A stretch of 50,444 nucleotides of DNA from an uncultured Lachnospiraceae bacterium (GCA_947178125.1 CAMWXB010000025.1:1-50444); one strand, 5' to 3'. Positions 1 through 9,119 are shown, numbered from the stretch's first letter. A program made the numbers and translations. The notes: generated by a model not told the origin, from the sequence alone.

Positions 1-120
1 TCGTCGGCGGTGTCTCCGTCGTTCCTGTGCTCGTCGGCGGTGTCTCCGTCGTTCCTGTGCTCGTCGGCGGTGTCTCCGTCGTTCCCGTGCTCGTTGGCGG
101 CGTTTCCGTCGTTCCTGTCG
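1..120 (-). repeat. 30-bp tandem repeat encoding TGTTETPPTS
   Basis: Four near-identical 30-bp units are visible. The copy nearest the gene's 5' side carries a few silent-looking substitutions. They are in frame with the surface protein and encode a Thr/Pro-rich decapeptide typical of extended wall-spanning or glycosylated stalks. The array continues past the window edge, so the copy number is unknown. Confidence 0.9.
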
Positions 121-1525
121 ATGGTATGGATGGCTGTTCCGGACTGACAATGGATTTCACATTGTCTCCGGGAGAATTGCTGTTAACAAGCTTCACAAAA
201 GCTCCCGCCCGTGCAAGCGTTACCGGATCGGGCACGCTTTCCCGCTTGATTTCCTCATAATTACTATCCGCATTCTCTTCTGTCTTGGTAGATTCCACCC
301 ATTCCACAGTATTCTGCAGCGTAGATTCGACCGCCGTATTCTGCTGTGCCGTATCCTCCGCCGCCGCGTTGACTTCCGCCTCTGTCTTTATTTCATCGGC
401 TACTTCGACCTTTTTATAAGAAATCGTATCCGTAACCTTAATCGTCTCTTCCTGTGCCGGAAGGCGGTATTTCTCGTAACCTTCCCCTGAAAAAGCCATT
501 ACCTTCACCGTATAAGTGCCCGCACTAATCCCGGTCTGGTAAATGATGCCGTCCTTATCATCATCCTTCAGGGATAGTGTTTTACCACCTCCGGTGATTT
601 CCACCTCAAAAGGCACGCTGCCAATCAGCTTATTCGTTTCTTTATTGACAAATTTAATTTTAATGTCAGATTGAATGGAAGTCAAACGAATGCCCACTTC
701 TATCTGGTCTCCATTCGGCTTCACTTCACTCTGCCCTTCTGCCGCCATTTCCGGCTCAAGCCCTATCATCTGTGACATCCTGGCAGATTCCGCATCGGCG
801 ACGGCGATCAATCCGCTCTCACCGATGATGCCGATATCCTGTATTTCCGTTCCCACTTCTGAAAAAGCTTCCACCTGTCCGGATACGCCTCTCGCATTGA
901 AAAAAATCACCCCGGTAGCTACAGCTGCCACCAGAATAAAAAAGCCAAATGCTGCCACAACGCAGTCAATCGCGCTCATGTTCGTGATAAAGCGGCCAAA
1001 ACGTGCGAAGATATTCTCTTCGTAATACTCGTCGTCCTCTTCATCATCATCTATCCCGTAATACTCGTCGTCTTCGTCATCCATTTCATAATACAGGTCA
1101 TCGTCTTCATAATACCGGTCATCGTCCTCATCGTACAGATCATCTTCTTCATAGTACCGGTCATCTTCGTCGTCCTCTATCGCATAGTATCTGTCATCCT
1201 CCGACTCATAATACCGCTCATCGTCCATCTCATAATATCCGTCGTCTGTTCCATCGTATACTTCGTCATAATTTTCTTCTTCGATGTCATCAAGTTCTTC
1301 TACTTCATCAACGATATCATCCTCATATATTTCCTGTTTCCGCACACTTTTACCGGATTTCTGAATCGGAGCGCTTTTCTTTGCAGGGACAGGCTGCGGC
1401 TTTCTTTCACAGGCCGCAATCGTTTCATCATCCAGGCTCAGAAATTCCAACGTATCGTCACTGACATTGTGCGTTTTCCTGACAGGCGTATGACCATGTA
1501 CCTTTCTCTTCTGCTCTTTTTTCAT
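1..1525 (-). CDS. Membrane-anchored surface protein with acidic head and decapeptide repeats (partial, 3' end outside window)
   Basis: The reading frame stays open from an ATG preceded by GAAAGG to the left edge, giving 508 codons with no stop, so the C-terminus is missing. Order of parts: a basic N-terminus; a cytoplasmic stretch of roughly 100 residues dominated by Asp, Glu and Tyr with recurring DDRYYE-like blocks; one membrane segment (AFGFFILVAAVATGVIFF); then an extracellular part. That part has a beta-rich, SpaA/Ig-like stretch (IKIKFVNKETNKLIGSVPFE, later AGTYTVKV), a Ser/Thr/Glu linker, and finally at least four copies of TGTTETPPTS. Type II topology is inferred. The family is not recognised. 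A structural or envelope-interaction role is plausible because enzymatic motifs are absent, but this is inference. Confidence 0.75.
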   Translation of the reverse strand, partial: MKKEQKRKVHGHTPVRKTHNVSDDTLEFLSLDDETIAACERKPQPVPAKKSAPIQKSGKSVRKQEIYEDDIVDEVEELDDIEEENYDEVYDGTDDGYYEMDDERYYESEDDRYYAIEDDEDDRYYEEDDLYDEDDDRYYEDDDLYYEMDDEDDEYYGIDDDEEDDEYYEENIFARFGRFITNMSAIDCVVAAFGFFILVAAVATGVIFFNARGVSGQVEAFSEVGTEIQDIGIIGESGLIAVADAESARMSQMIGLEPEMAAEGQSEVKPNGDQIEVGIRLTSIQSDIKIKFVNKETNKLIGSVPFEVEITGGGKTLSLKDDDKDGIIYQTGISAGTYTVKVMAFSGEGYEKYRLPAQEETIKVTDTISYKKVEVADEIKTEAEVNAAAEDTAQQNTAVESTLQNTVEWVESTKTEENADSNYEEIKRESVPDPVTLARAGAFVKLVNSNSPGDNVKSIVSPEQPSIPSTGTTETPPTSTGTTETPPTSTGTTETPPTSTGTTETPPT

Positions 1526-1678
1526 GCGTTTATGTAAACCTTTCGTTATTTAGCAATTTGGTGATATTATAACACAATATCCTCTTTTCAGCAAGGAAAT
1601 ACGTTTTTTTATCATAACTCTTTTTACTTTTACGCGGTAAGTAACACCGTTTTTCTGCCATTTTTTGCCGGAATTCGC

Positions 1679-1709
1679 TTGACTTTGCTATCCAGAACTG
1701 ACACAATAT
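1679..1709 (+). promoter_or_regulatory. Candidate promoter for the zinc-ribbon gene
   Basis: TTGACT is followed, after a rather long spacer of 18-19 nt, by a weak -10 (CAATAT/ACAATA), about 50 nt upstream of the zinc-ribbon start codon. The -35 is good and the -10 is poor. Confidence 0.35.
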
Positions 1710-1761
1710 AAGTGCAACATTACAATTTCAACATTATCAACTGAGAAAAGGGGAATTTTTC

Positions 1762-2118
1762 ATGATGTACATGCACTATTGTAAGCGTTGCCATCATGTC
1801 CATATGCTCAATGGACATAGACGTGAATGCCCGAACTGTAATGAAAGCATTACAGAGCTTAAAATCCCGTATATGGATTATGTATCCATGGACAGGGAAG
1901 CAAGGGAGCTTTTTCTTGTGCGCCTCGAAGACGATGTACAGCTTAAATGTCTGAGCACCACCTATCGTATGTTCAAATACAGCAAGTGGTACAAGAAACA
2001 GCTCAATGAGCAGCATAAAGAACAGCTCGGCGAACAGCATAAGCTGGTTTCCCAGACTGCTCTCATTCCTTATTTAGCGGGCGAGCCCATGATGGACAAT
2101 GCGGTTACAGCTATCTGA
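1762..2118 (+). CDS. Small zinc-ribbon protein, function unknown
   Basis: The 118-residue product begins with a CxxC pair (C7, C10) followed by histidines and a second CxxC pair (C23, C26), which together form a zinc-ribbon knuckle. The rest is charged and helical, with a Gln/Glu/His-rich stretch (KQLNEQHKEQLGEQHK). There is no signal peptide or membrane segment, so it is probably cytosolic. The start has AAGGGGA seven bases upstream. The gene stands alone, followed by a strong terminator. Similar short CxxC...CxxC proteins occur in clostridia without assigned function. Nucleic-acid or protein binding is only a guess. Confidence 0.8.
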   Translation: MMYMHYCKRCHHVHMLNGHRRECPNCNESITELKIPYMDYVSMDREARELFLVRLEDDVQLKCLSTTYRMFKYSKWYKKQLNEQHKEQLGEQHKLVSQTALIPYLAGEPMMDNAVTAI

Positions 2119-2168
2119 CAGCGGAATTTTTCCTATGCGGAACTTCCGCCAGATCTTAACAGCACACG

Positions 2169-2213
2169 AAAAAGGTACTGCCAATGAAGCAGGTCATTGG
2201 CAGTACCTTTTTT
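2169..2213 (+). terminator. Rho-independent terminator after the zinc-ribbon gene
   Basis: A perfect 17-bp stem (AAAGGTACTGCCAATGA and its complement) with a 6-nt loop runs directly into a run of T residues. It ends the upstream transcript and isolates it from the hydrolase gene. Confidence 0.92.
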
Positions 2214-2284
2214 GTATACAGACCTTGACAAAAAGATGAAACGGGATGAAAATCTTATAGAAAAAAGCCGAACCGAGGAACACT

Positions 2285-3241
2285 ATGATGAAGAACAGAG
2301 CAATAAAAATCCTTTTTATAATAGCAGTTGTTATTCTTATTCTGCTTCTGGCAGTCTATATAAACCATAAAATACATTTACAAAAAGAATCCTCTCTTTT
2401 GACGCCTGTCGGACAACTCGTCGAAGTCGATGGACATAATATGAGTGTCTACATAGAAGGAAGCGGAGATATAACACTCGTTTTCCTTTCGGGCGGGGGA
2501 ACCAGTTCGCCAATCCTGGACTTCAAATCGCTCTATTCTCTTCTAAGCGATGCGTATCAGATTGCGGTTGTCGAAAAATTCGGTTACGGATTCAGCGATA
2601 TTGTCGATAAGAGCAGAGATATCGACTCGATACTCGAAGATACAAGGGCCGCTCTGACGGCGGCCGGCCTGCAGGCGCCATATGTTCTGTGCCCTCACTC
2701 CATGTCCGGATTGGAAGCATTATATTGGGCACAGAAATACCCGGATGAAGTATCCGCGGTCATTGGACTCGATATGGCCGTCCCACAATACTATGACAGC
2801 ATGGACATTAACATTCCGCTCCTGCGCCTTTCAAACCTGGCGGCAAACATCGGCATCACGCGGCTGATACCCGGAATCGCCGAAAGCGATGCGGTACGGC
2901 ATGGTACTTTATCCGATGAAGAAAAAGAAATCTATAAGGCCGTTTTTTACAGCCGTACCGCAACGGTAACGATGATCGACGAAGCCGCTGCCGCTAAAGA
3001 AAACGCTCAGAAAGTTGAGGCAGCGGGTATCCCGCAGCTTCCAATGCTGCTTTTCATTTCGGACGGCTCAGGCGGCACCGGATTCGACAAAGAAACCTGG
3101 CGCAGAATACCCGTGGAATATCTTTCTCAGGTAAACGGCGGAACCTGTATAGAATTAGATTGTCCTCATTATGTCCACAACTATGAATATCAGACTATCG
3201 CCGAACATATATCGGCTTTTTTATCCCGCCTTTTTGAATGA
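2285..3241 (+). CDS. Membrane-anchored alpha/beta hydrolase
   Basis: A 318-residue protein with an N-terminal membrane anchor (about residues 8-26) and an alpha/beta hydrolase fold outside the membrane. The nucleophile elbow is PHSMSG with Ser139, where the usual first Gly of GxSxG is Pro. The oxyanion region is LSGGGTSS near residue 70, and the likely catalytic His is H295 in CPHYVH. The family includes esterases, lipases and peptidases, and the substrate cannot be read from the sequence. Two adjacent ATGs are possible. GAGGAA lies 4 nt before the first and 7 nt before the second, so the second may be the real start. The gene is monocistronic as far as I can see. Confidence 0.82.
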   Translation: MMKNRAIKILFIIAVVILILLLAVYINHKIHLQKESSLLTPVGQLVEVDGHNMSVYIEGSGDITLVFLSGGGTSSPILDFKSLYSLLSDAYQIAVVEKFGYGFSDIVDKSRDIDSILEDTRAALTAAGLQAPYVLCPHSMSGLEALYWAQKYPDEVSAVIGLDMAVPQYYDSMDINIPLLRLSNLAANIGITRLIPGIAESDAVRHGTLSDEEKEIYKAVFYSRTATVTMIDEAAAAKENAQKVEAAGIPQLPMLLFISDGSGGTGFDKETWRRIPVEYLSQVNGGTCIELDCPHYVHNYEYQTIAEHISAFLSRLFE

Positions 3242-3353
3242 ATTTCTTAAAATTTTGTGAATACATGGATTTTTATTTCCGTTCATAGTAAAATAAATCC
3301 AGCAGCAGATACTAATCAAATATAATGGCTGTAACATTCAATGGAGGAGCATT

Positions 3354-4445
3354 ATGAATCAGGATACGGAAAAAGATATAGAGATTCTGGATATGGACGA
3401 ACAGGACACTCCTGTCGAAGAGCAACAGACGCCATCCGGCGAATCTGTCAAAGCAATAAGGAAACCGCCGGAAATGCCCGCAAAAAAACCGCATATTCAA
3501 CTCAACCTGCACATTATATTTCTATCGTTGATCGTCATCATCATCGGCACCATTGCCTTCAAGCTCTACAAATGGGATAAAGGCGTTCCGCTTGAAGATG
3601 ACCCTGATTTTCAGGAGTCTGATTTTGATATCGAAGTTCTGGACAGCATTATCCCGCTGGCGCCGGACAAGCTGGAAGGACATGAAGACGACGGCGTGAC
3701 AACGATTCTCTGCCTCGGAAACGACCCTTTTTCACTGGGCAGGGATGAAAGTTACGGCCTTGCCAATCAGATTGCGGAAAAGTCCGGTGCGACTGTATAT
3801 AACGGTTCTTTTACGGGCTCTACCGTAAGCGCCGCTTACGCATCTTATAACGACGGTTACTGGATGGATGCCCTCAGCCTGTCTTATCTGGCGGAAGGAA
3901 TCTGCACCAGAGACTTTGAAAGAATTTTGGCCGCAGCATACTGCAGTTACGACCCCGCTTTTGTTCCGACGGTAGAAATGCTGCAGGAACTCGATATGAA
4001 CAGTGTTGATATTATCTGCATCATGTATGACGGTATCGATTACATTGAGAAAAGACCGAGCGACGACCCGAATGACCCATATTCCATCGTTGCCTACACC
4101 GGCGCTCTGCGCACCGCTATCGAGCAGTTCCAGGAGACCTATCCTTTCATCAGAATCGTGGTGATGTCCCATACCTTCTGTCACAGCATCAGCGATGAGG
4201 GGAATTTCCAGAACGGCGACCGTACCGATTTGGGAAACGGCACATTGAGCCACTATCTGCAGAAGGAGCTGGATGTCACGAGCGACTGCGGCGTTTCGTG
4301 GATTGATAATTTTTACGGTTCCGTTAACGAGGATAACTATCTGGAATATATGACAGATTACATCCACTTCAATGAAGCGGGTCTGGAACGGCTTGCAGAA
4401 CGTTTCGTAGACTGCATCCTGCCGCAGGGCACTGCAACAGAATAA
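3354..4445 (+). CDS. Membrane-anchored SGNH-like protein with atypical nucleophile block
   Basis: A 363-residue protein with a short charged cytoplasmic N-terminus, one membrane segment (about 54-70) and an extracytoplasmic SGNH-like domain. Block I reads LCLGNDPFS (G122-N123-D124) where hydrolases have GDS. Block II retains small residues (NGSFTGS). Block III is MYDGIDY instead of GxND. Block V is intact as DYIHFNEAG (D335, H338). The usual Ser nucleophile is therefore not in its normal place. I recall related clostridial proteins carrying GNxPF at this position, so this may be a family feature rather than decay. It converges on the MBOAT/SGNH operon with a 19-nt gap. A non-catalytic or altered role in surface-glycan acylation is inferred. 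Confidence 0.72.
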   Translation: MNQDTEKDIEILDMDEQDTPVEEQQTPSGESVKAIRKPPEMPAKKPHIQLNLHIIFLSLIVIIIGTIAFKLYKWDKGVPLEDDPDFQESDFDIEVLDSIIPLAPDKLEGHEDDGVTTILCLGNDPFSLGRDESYGLANQIAEKSGATVYNGSFTGSTVSAAYASYNDGYWMDALSLSYLAEGICTRDFERILAAAYCSYDPAFVPTVEMLQELDMNSVDIICIMYDGIDYIEKRPSDDPNDPYSIVAYTGALRTAIEQFQETYPFIRIVVMSHTFCHSISDEGNFQNGDRTDLGNGTLSHYLQKELDVTSDCGVSWIDNFYGSVNEDNYLEYMTDYIHFNEAGLERLAERFVDCILPQGTATE

Positions 4446-4464
4446 GCAGGCCAGGGCGGACACT

Positions 4465-5550
4465 TTAATAATCCACGGAAAACAGTTCCTCAAAATCGAA
4501 CTTTTCAATGAGCAGGCGCATCTGATCGAGCGCCTGCTTCATTTCTTCTTCGGATGTTATCTCGCAGTTCCCGTCCGCAAAGCACTCTGTCATATAATAA
4601 TTGATATCCCGATGATAATGGCTGTAATCCGCATAGTTATCCAAATCCGTCACAATCCATTCCTGATTTGGAAAAAAGAAGAGCCGCACGTTCTCATAAG
4701 CGAGCATCCTGTCCGCAATATACTGATATTCTGCCATCGTCGCTTCAAGATGGTTCTCACAGATGACATCATTCCAATACAAAATGCTGTACGGCGGGAA
4801 AAAAATATAAAACGTTGTATCCGGATTCTGTTCTATATACGGACAGATATTCACCGCAAGATTTTGTTCCACGCTTTCCAGATACGCATCCGCCGGCGTT
4901 TCCATCGCTGCCCTTTCCGGCTGTTCATAATTGTGCATCACCCATTGCTTATTATAATACTCATCCGTCCACCAGCTTTGATAGACTGTGGCAAGGTCCG
5001 TCTTATCCGGGTCTGCGACCTGCCGGAAAATATAATTCAACACCACGTCCTTATTAAAAATATATTGAATATCATTTATGACATTATTGTCATAAAGATA
5101 TTCCGGAATCGGATACTTCGTCTCTTCCACGCCCCCTGTGTAGGTCATCACGTCGATACCGAGGAATACCGCTTCCACCTGATTATCACTTTCAAAAATA
5201 AGCTTCATGATATTGGACTGGTCCTTCGGATAAGCGCCGCTGTAATTCAGTTTGATCGCGTGAAGTCCAAGCTGTTCCTCAAACCAGTTCGTATTGAAAT
5301 TCACCGTCATGGAAGAACCTAATATAACACTGTCATACTGCATATTCTTTGCCATGCCTGGATTCTGACTCAGCTGATTGTCCACGAGATAAGGAAAATC
5401 TGCAAGCGGCGCATGGTAATGGAAAAAAGGATCCACATAAACGACCAACGCCATAATGCCGAGAAGAAGCAGGCAAACGGCCGCTGCGGTGACGCACATA
5501 AATTTTTTAAAAGGACTACCCTGACTGCTCAGGTCTTTCTTTTCCTTCAT
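4465..5550 (-). CDS. SGNH/DltD-like extracytoplasmic partner of MBOAT
   Basis: A 361-residue protein with an N-terminal membrane segment (about 17-38) and an extracytoplasmic domain. The motif VILGSSMT (S80) matches the GxS nucleophile of DltD/AlgJ-like SGNH acyltransferases, and DYSH (D308, H311) fits the catalytic Asp-His pair. In such systems the MBOAT protein moves an acyl group across the membrane and the SGNH partner transfers it to polymer. It lies 18 nt downstream of an MBOAT gene in the same operon and has a strong GGAGAGGGG ribosome binding site. The exact acyl group and acceptor are unknown. Confidence 0.82.
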   Translation of the reverse strand: MKEKKDLSSQGSPFKKFMCVTAAAVCLLLLGIMALVVYVDPFFHYHAPLADFPYLVDNQLSQNPGMAKNMQYDSVILGSSMTVNFNTNWFEEQLGLHAIKLNYSGAYPKDQSNIMKLIFESDNQVEAVFLGIDVMTYTGGVEETKYPIPEYLYDNNVINDIQYIFNKDVVLNYIFRQVADPDKTDLATVYQSWWTDEYYNKQWVMHNYEQPERAAMETPADAYLESVEQNLAVNICPYIEQNPDTTFYIFFPPYSILYWNDVICENHLEATMAEYQYIADRMLAYENVRLFFFPNQEWIVTDLDNYADYSHYHRDINYYMTECFADGNCEITSEEEMKQALDQMRLLIEKFDFEELFSVDY

Positions 5551-5568
5551 AAGCCTACCCCTCTCCTA

Positions 5569-7089
5569 TCAGAAATTGAAATACAGGAACGTGCTGACCT
5601 GTGAAAAGGACAAAATGCACCATACAAAGACCGCTCCGAACAACACGGCCTGATACGCTTTTCCCTTTACCCTGTCCGCAATCTGCACCGCATTCCGGCC
5701 AAACATCGCAACCCCCAGACCAACCGCCAGCATAAAGAACATCAGCAGATATCTGCTATAAGAAAAATTGTCCAGACGGAGCACTTTCAGCACATACCAC
5801 AGTTCGTCCAGCTGAAAGCACTCCGCCAGGTCGAAGGAAATCTTCTGCGCCTTTCCTTTTAACACAAGGAGCAGGAGTTGGTTCGCCTGCGCGACGTCCG
5901 CCGCCCGGAAATAGACCCATGCGATGCTGACATACAGGAACAGGAGCATTCTTGACACAAGTGTCACAATCCATTTCCACATAAAAAATACCGCTCCCTG
6001 CCGTTCCGGCGACTGCTTTTTTGAAAAAACTTTCTTTCCATAAAACTTCTTTTTCTCGAAATACCATCTCGTCAACACATACAGCACGCCATGCAGCATC
6101 CCCCAGACGATGAAATTCCATCCCGCGCCATGCCATACACCGCTCAGGAAAAAGACGGCCAGAAAATTCAGATACATCCGTCCTCTGCCTCTGCGGTTCC
6201 CGCCGAGCGGTATATAAACATAGGAAGTAAAAAAACGGTTCAACGTAATATGCCACCGCTTCCAAAAATCCACGATATTGACAGCCTGGTAAGGGGAATT
6301 AAAGTTGACGGCGATTTCAAAGCCGAGCATCCGCCCAATCCCCCGCGCCATATCGCAGTAACCGCTGAAATCAAAATAGAGCTGGAGAGAATAGGCGAAG
6401 ATGACCACGAGCGCATCCGCCTGTCCGAGAAGCGCCATGTTCGCATAACCATAATCCACGCCTGCGCCGAGCGTATCCGCCAGAATCACCTTTTTGAACA
6501 ACCCAAGCACGAACAGCACATAGCCTCTGGAAAATTTTTCCCAATCGAATTTCCGCTCGGTCATTCCCGCAAACTGCGGAAGCATCTCGGCCTGCGTCAC
6601 GATGGGGCCCGCGATCAGCTGCGGAAAGAACGCGACAAACAACGCATACGGCAGCAGCCCGCAGTCTTTTACCTCTCCCCTGTATGTATCCACGAGAAAG
6701 CCAATCTGCTGAAAAGTGAAAAAGCTGATGCCGAGCGGCAGCAATACATGACGCAGTAAAAAAGAAGAGCCGAATACCGCATTGATATTTGTCACAAAAA
6801 AATCATAATATTTAAAATAAAAAAGGACGCCCAGATTTACCGTTATGGCCAAAAACAGCAGTTTCCCGGAAGGCGCCTTCGATAAGAGCCTGTGAAAACA
6901 ATAATTAACGGCAATGCTGAATACCATGATCAGAAGATAATTCACCTGAAAATAGCCATAGAACCAAAAGGACATGGCGAGCAGGAAAAACTGCGCCGCC
7001 TCCTTTTTCCGTAAATGGAGAAAGCCGTAATATCCGAGCAGACATACGGGGAAAAATAAAAAGATAAAAATATAGGAATTAAACAGCAT
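5569..7089 (-). CDS. MBOAT family O-acyltransferase (AlgI/DltB-like)
   Basis: A 506-residue multi-pass membrane protein with the full AlgI/DltB signature: LPLGISFFTFQQIG near 117-130, the FDFSGYCDMARG segment near 239-250, FWKRWH (H280), SGVWH (H320) and LHG (H333). The two later histidines are the family's conserved active-site histidines. The length is normal for AlgI. The family transfers an acyl group from a cytoplasmic donor toward extracytoplasmic polysaccharide or teichoic acid. It is third in a four-gene operon, between a membrane protein of unknown function and its SGNH partner. Confidence 0.92.
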   Translation of the reverse strand: MLFNSYIFIFLFFPVCLLGYYGFLHLRKKEAAQFFLLAMSFWFYGYFQVNYLLIMVFSIAVNYCFHRLLSKAPSGKLLFLAITVNLGVLFYFKYYDFFVTNINAVFGSSFLLRHVLLPLGISFFTFQQIGFLVDTYRGEVKDCGLLPYALFVAFFPQLIAGPIVTQAEMLPQFAGMTERKFDWEKFSRGYVLFVLGLFKKVILADTLGAGVDYGYANMALLGQADALVVIFAYSLQLYFDFSGYCDMARGIGRMLGFEIAVNFNSPYQAVNIVDFWKRWHITLNRFFTSYVYIPLGGNRRGRGRMYLNFLAVFFLSGVWHGAGWNFIVWGMLHGVLYVLTRWYFEKKKFYGKKVFSKKQSPERQGAVFFMWKWIVTLVSRMLLFLYVSIAWVYFRAADVAQANQLLLLVLKGKAQKISFDLAECFQLDELWYVLKVLRLDNFSYSRYLLMFFMLAVGLGVAMFGRNAVQIADRVKGKAYQAVLFGAVFVWCILSFSQVSTFLYFNF

Positions 7090-7114
7090 GGAATGTCCTG
7101 ACCCCTCCCGTCGT

Positions 7115-7912
7115 TCAATCTTCGATGACCATATTCATGCCCATGTTCGTTTTCATGTTTCTGTCGATATAGATCAGATAAGTGTCCGTCTGTGCGTACA
7201 GTTCAAATCCATAGTCCGTAAGCGGCGCCTGCAATTTCCTGTCCTTTTTCAGGACAACATAATTACAGCCGTACTCCCGCGTCAGTTCCACGAAAGAATC
7301 CGTTTGGATGACTTCCGCCTCTTCCATCGCCTCATACATATCATTATAATAATCCCATCTGGCAATCAGCATTTCCCGGCCATAGGGCATATTGATCTTC
7401 GTCGAATACTGCCTGATATAATAGACCAGGTCAGCCGGGACGAGCGCCATGACACGGCCTTCTGCCGGGTCTATCAATTGGGCGACCTCTACCGCTTCCG
7501 CCGGAAGATGATACCAGTTCTGTGCTTTGGAAATATGCTCGCTTTGATAGACCAGACTGCCGCACGCTACGATTGCCGCGCACATCACAACAAGTCCTGC
7601 TTTCCGGTATTTTCCGCACAGCTTCATCGCTCCGTAAGCGCTGACCAGACTCATCTGCAGCAGCCAGAGCAGGCGGTAATATGTCTCCGCATCATTCAGC
7701 AGTCTCACAAATACTTTGCGAAAAAGCGGGCAGAAAAAACAAAGCAGCAGGACTATCGGCGTATAAACGAAAACAGCACGAATGCTTTTGTTCTTCTCCG
7801 TCAGCAGTAAATACAGCAGGAAAAAAAGATAAATACCGAACAAATATTTATTTTGATGAAATCCGACGTAGTTCTGGAAAATGACTACGCTTTCCAAAAA
7901 GATACCCCACAT
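7115..7912 (-). CDS. Membrane protein resembling the C-terminal half of a GT-C-like (DUF6077-type) protein
   Basis: A 265-residue protein with several membrane segments in the first 130 residues and an extracytoplasmic C-terminal domain. That domain ends with a pattern (REYGCNYVVLKK, later GFELYAQTDTYLIYID) typical of the C-terminal domains of large GT-C-like membrane proteins. It lies in the same reading frame as the preceding gene, separated only by TGA-TAG and five codons. AGGAGCGG in that spacer supplies its own ribosome binding site. Either two subunits are made separately, or an ancestral single gene has been split. The function is probably glycan transfer or assembly in the membrane; this is inferred. 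Confidence 0.65.
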   Translation of the reverse strand: MWGIFLESVVIFQNYVGFHQNKYLFGIYLFFLLYLLLTEKNKSIRAVFVYTPIVLLLCFFCPLFRKVFVRLLNDAETYYRLLWLLQMSLVSAYGAMKLCGKYRKAGLVVMCAAIVACGSLVYQSEHISKAQNWYHLPAEAVEVAQLIDPAEGRVMALVPADLVYYIRQYSTKINMPYGREMLIARWDYYNDMYEAMEEAEVIQTDSFVELTREYGCNYVVLKKDRKLQAPLTDYGFELYAQTDTYLIYIDRNMKTNMGMNMVIED

Positions 7913-7930
7913 AGCTTTGCGCCGCTCCTA

Positions 7931-9028
7931 TCATTTCAACATAAGATATAACAGAACATAAACCACATTCGGAATACAGGTAAGCCCCAGCTTCACCGGT
8001 ATTTTGATATCCTGCTCCACAAACATCAGACACAATGCCATGATTCCCAGCAGAATCGCAAGCAGAAAGACCGCAATGGAACTGCATACACCAGCCGTCA
8101 TATTCAGACAGACGAGCATCATCCACACCCCCGCGTTCTGCCTGTGCCTTTCTTTTTCACCGTTATAGAGCCAGAGCAGGAGCAGAAAAAGCATCGGTAT
8201 GACAAAACTTCCCACAACAGCCTTCCCCTGCCATGTCCTCGTCAGGAAAAAGGTCTCATTCGTATAAATCGATACGCTGCCGAACATCTGGAACATTCCC
8301 ATCATGATCATAAAGACCGGAACTTTCTCTTTTTTCCCCGGAAAGAGCGCCCTGGCAATTTCATAGTAAACGAGATAACTGAGCGGTATCAGAACAAGCG
8401 GCATCACAACATGCGATACGATCGTCGCGTGAATATCCGCCTTTACCGATACGAATGCAATCCACATCGGAAAGACTGCCAGCGCGTGTCTGATATCGAG
8501 CGGCGAAGACCTTCCGGTATAGGGCAGATTTTTATACATCCCGCCGTTTTGCTGCGCCATCAGGGACTGCACCACATAATAGGCATCGTCACCGTCAAAA
8601 GACGCTCTTGTCACCGCCATATACAATTGGAAGCCCACGAGCGCAAAGAAGACCGCCCACTCTATTTTGTATTCCAGGCTCATTTTATGCGATACAAAAT
8701 CTGAAAGCAGGATCGGCCTGACTTCTTCCCGTTTCCGCTTCACCCGCAGATACAAGAGCAGAATCCCTGCGATCGAGAGCAAAATAGCAGCCAACATGAA
8801 CCATCTTAGAACAAACTGAAAATTATTATACTGGATCAAGACCACCGCTGGAATCGTGATCACTTCAAATACCGACCACATCAGCATGTAACCCGCAAGC
8901 AGCGTTACCCCCATATTTCTTCCCGTTCCCGATGTATCCCGGTTTTCCGGCATAAAATAAGCCGGCACCTGACCGATACAATACGGAACCGCTATAAGCC
9001 AGAATATCAAACTGATCATCTGCGTCAT
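7931..9028 (-). CDS. Multi-pass membrane protein, DUF6077-like (GT-C-like N-terminal half)
   Basis: A 365-residue protein with about nine hydrophobic segments. After the third-fourth segment comes ASFDGDDAYYV, an acidic first-loop motif of the kind seen in GT-C glycosyltransferases, then NLPYTGRSSPLDIRHALAVF. From memory this matches the DUF6077 family; the assignment is not verified. I chose the ATG preceded by CAGGATTTTC. An upstream TTG would add 15 charged residues without a better ribosome binding site. It is the first gene of a four-gene operon with an MBOAT and its SGNH partner, consistent with a role in building the polymer they modify. Confidence 0.62.
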   Translation of the reverse strand: MTQMISLIFWLIAVPYCIGQVPAYFMPENRDTSGTGRNMGVTLLAGYMLMWSVFEVITIPAVVLIQYNNFQFVLRWFMLAAILLSIAGILLLYLRVKRKREEVRPILLSDFVSHKMSLEYKIEWAVFFALVGFQLYMAVTRASFDGDDAYYVVQSLMAQQNGGMYKNLPYTGRSSPLDIRHALAVFPMWIAFVSVKADIHATIVSHVVMPLVLIPLSYLVYYEIARALFPGKKEKVPVFMIMMGMFQMFGSVSIYTNETFFLTRTWQGKAVVGSFVIPMLFLLLLWLYNGEKERHRQNAGVWMMLVCLNMTAGVCSSIAVFLLAILLGIMALCLMFVEQDIKIPVKLGLTCIPNVVYVLLYLMLK

Positions 9029-9090
9029 GAAAATCCTGCCTTTCCTGTCTTTCTTATTCTCATTCTTTCCCAATTTCTCCCTGATATTTT

Positions 9091-9119
9091 AGTTTACCGC
9101 AAATTTGAAAAGATGTCTA
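9091..9119 (-). promoter_or_regulatory. Promoter of the DUF6077-like/MBOAT/SGNH operon
   Basis: On the minus strand TAGACA and TAAACT are separated by exactly 17 nt, about 60 nt upstream of the first start codon. The -10 sits in AATTTGCGGTAAACT, which resembles a segment upstream of the plus-strand MBOAT gene near 27.66 kb. Confidence 0.5.

Noticed and set aside
1..120. Direct repeats at the left edge as a CRISPR array
   Set aside because: The 30-bp units are tandem with no spacers and encode an in-frame decapeptide.
7088..7810. Plus-strand open frame of 240 codons
   Set aside because: It lies opposite a convincing minus-strand membrane protein, lacks a ribosome binding site and has a His/Arg-rich composition typical of an antisense frame.
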